Shown here piece by piece: positions 5,450 to 6,541 of a stretch of DNA of 6,541 nucleotides. The notes under the pieces were generated by a model that did no database searches, was not told the DNA's origin, and saw only the letters and a program-made list of their open reading frames with translations. Made by a program: the position numbers and the translations under genes. The stretch covers positions 1 through 6,541 of the forward strand of contig PLDE01000165.1 of NCBI GenBank assembly GCA_003135035.1. The letters run 5' to 3'. Each line of letters starts with the position of its first letter. The stretch's first letter is position 1. This DNA comes from Candidatus Dormiibacterota bacterium (GTDB taxonomy: Bacteria > Chloroflexota > Dormibacteria > Aeolococcales > Bog-877).

Positions 5450-6541
5450 TGATCGCTCTCGCACCTACGCCGGGAAGCGAAGACCTATACGGCACGGCCC
5501 AGCACCGCGTGGATCAGGCGGCCGAGATGCTGCATCTCGACGATGAGGCTCGTTGTGTTCTCCGCGAGGTCAAACGGATCTTCCAGGTGCACTTCCCTGT
5601 TGTGCTCGACGACGGCTCGGTCGAAGTCTTTGTCGGCAACCGAGTGCACCTCAACATTGCTCGGGGACCAGCCAAGGGCGGACTTCGATATGAAGCGGAC
5701 GCTACTTTGGATCAGACCAAGGCGCTGGCCATGGTGATGAGTTGGAAGTCGGCACTCATGTCCCTTCCATTCGGGGGTGCCGCTGGCGCGGTACGAGTCG
5801 ATCCCCATCGCATGTCCTCGCGCGAGCTGGAGCGCTTGACCCGGCGCTTCACCACGGAGATCAGCCTCCTGCTGGGACCGGAGCGAGACATCCCCGCACC
5901 CGACATTGGCACCGGCCCTCAAGTGATGGCCTGGATCATGGACACGATTTCCATGCACAAGGGTTTCTCGGTGACCGCGTCGGTCACTGGCAAGCCCATC
6001 GAGGCGGGCGGTTCGGTGGGGCGCGTTGAGGCGGCCGGGAGAGGTTTGGCCATCGTTCTGGTGCATGCCTTGCGCAACACCGGTCTCAGCCTGGAGGGAG
6101 CCAGCGTTGCCGTCGAGGGCTTCGGCAACGTTGGTCGCACCTGCGCCCGCCTCTTGAGTCAGGCCGGCTGCCGGGTGGTCGCCGTCTCAGACAGTCATGA
6201 AGGATGGCACTGCGACGCCGGTGTCGATGTCGCCCGCTTGGAGGCTGTCAAGCTCGCCGGCGGACGGCTTGCTGACGCCGACGTGCCGGGCGAGTCGATG
6301 ACGCGGGAGGAGTTGCTGGCGCTGCCGGTCACCGTCCTGGTTCCGGCGTCGGTCGAGTCGACCATCAATGCTGTCAACGCCAACCAAGTCCGCGCTCGCA
6401 TCGTCGCTGAAGGCGCCAACGGGCCGATCACTCCGGCGGCCGAGGCCGTGCTTGCCGAGGACGGCATCGTGGTCGTTCCCGACATTCTCGCCAACGCTGG
6501 TGGTGTCACCGTCTCCTATTTCGAGTGGGTCCAGGACCTGC
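5449..6541 (+). CDS. Glu/Leu/Phe/Val dehydrogenase family protein lacking the catalytic lysine, 3' end outside window
   Basis: This is the first 364 residues of a roughly 420-residue NAD(P)-dependent amino-acid dehydrogenase, closest in feel to glutamate dehydrogenases, which interconvert glutamate and 2-oxoglutarate plus ammonium. Conserved segments are DDGSVEVF (54-61), ARGPAKGGLRY (71-81, substrate Lys 76), MSWKSAL (97-103, Lys 100), PAPDIGT (149-155, catalytic Asp 152), VTGKP (179-183), the Rossmann motif GFGNVG (224-229) followed by VVAVSDS (243-249), EGANGP (321-326) and PDILANAGGVTVSYFEW (344-360). The active-site signature normally reads GGAKGG; here it is GGAAGA, so A112 (codon GCT at 5782-5784) replaces the catalytic Lys. 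The GRxEATG motif is GRVEAAG (191-197). The frame is intact and otherwise well conserved. GTG 5449 is chosen because the family N terminus begins well before the internal ATG at 5527 and because of the -10 box. A non-catalytic regulatory subunit is possible. Confidence 0.9.
   Translation, partial: MIALAPTPGSEDLYGTAQHRVDQAAEMLHLDDEARCVLREVKRIFQVHFPVVLDDGSVEVFVGNRVHLNIARGPAKGGLRYEADATLDQTKALAMVMSWKSALMSLPFGGAAGAVRVDPHRMSSRELERLTRRFTTEISLLLGPERDIPAPDIGTGPQVMAWIMDTISMHKGFSVTASVTGKPIEAGGSVGRVEAAGRGLAIVLVHALRNTGLSLEGASVAVEGFGNVGRTCARLLSQAGCRVVAVSDSHEGWHCDAGVDVARLEAVKLAGGRLADADVPGESMTREELLALPVTVLVPASVESTINAVNANQVRARIVAEGANGPITPAAEAVLAEDGIVVVPDILANAGGVTVSYFEWVQDL

Noticed and set aside
5271..5546. 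91-residue plus-strand open frame through the dehydrogenase promoter region
   Set aside because: It crosses both inverted repeats and the -10 box, overlaps the dehydrogenase in another frame, and has no ribosome binding site or family resemblance.
5485..6066. 193-residue minus-strand open frame opposite the dehydrogenase
   Set aside because: It overlaps strongly conserved dehydrogenase motifs on the plus strand and is rich in His, Arg and Gly as shadows of high-GC genes often are.

Overview
The window is high-GC bacterial chromosomal DNA. Several genes start with GTG or TTG, and one start codon lies about one turn downstream of a -10-like TATACT, as in leaderless actinobacterial genes. With the very Arg-rich basic protein, this suggests an actinobacterium, perhaps a deep or uncultured lineage such as an Acidimicrobiia relative. 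That placement is inference. No RNA genes, CRISPR arrays, insertion sequences or phage genes were seen.

Layout. (1) Bases 1-1023, minus strand: a two-gene operon. The upstream gene encodes a protein with two copies of a small 'FxDGxVL' domain (DUF6982-like) and a basic tail. Its stop overlaps by 4 bases (GTGA) the start of a sugar-nucleotide epimerase of the GalE type, whose 3' part lies outside the window. (2) Bases 1024-1283: divergent intergenic region. (3) Bases 1284-4485, plus strand: a membrane-bound diguanylate cyclase (TM, extracytoplasmic sensor, TM, HAMP, GAF, GGEEF) and, 19 bases later, a low-specificity L-threonine aldolase (ltaE). (4) Bases 4486-4563: a short convergent gap with a hairpin terminator whose T-rich tail serves the minus-strand gene. 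(5) Bases 4564-5169, minus strand: an unusual 201-residue Arg/Thr-rich protein with a central coiled coil. (6) Bases 5170-5448: divergent regulatory region with two operator-like inverted repeats and a -10 box. (7) From 5449 to the right edge, plus strand: a glutamate/amino-acid dehydrogenase family protein, truncated by the window.

Functional reading. Most genes look like housekeeping or signalling: cell-envelope sugar metabolism, c-di-GMP synthesis and amino-acid metabolism. Two deserve attention. The dehydrogenase keeps its cofactor-binding and several substrate-binding motifs but has Ala where the family's catalytic lysine should be, so it may be a regulatory or non-catalytic subunit. The divergently transcribed basic protein is about half Arg plus Thr and looks like a nucleic-acid or polyanion condensing protein. 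I see no clear evidence of a new multi-gene system; the strongest leads are these two proteins and the control region between them.
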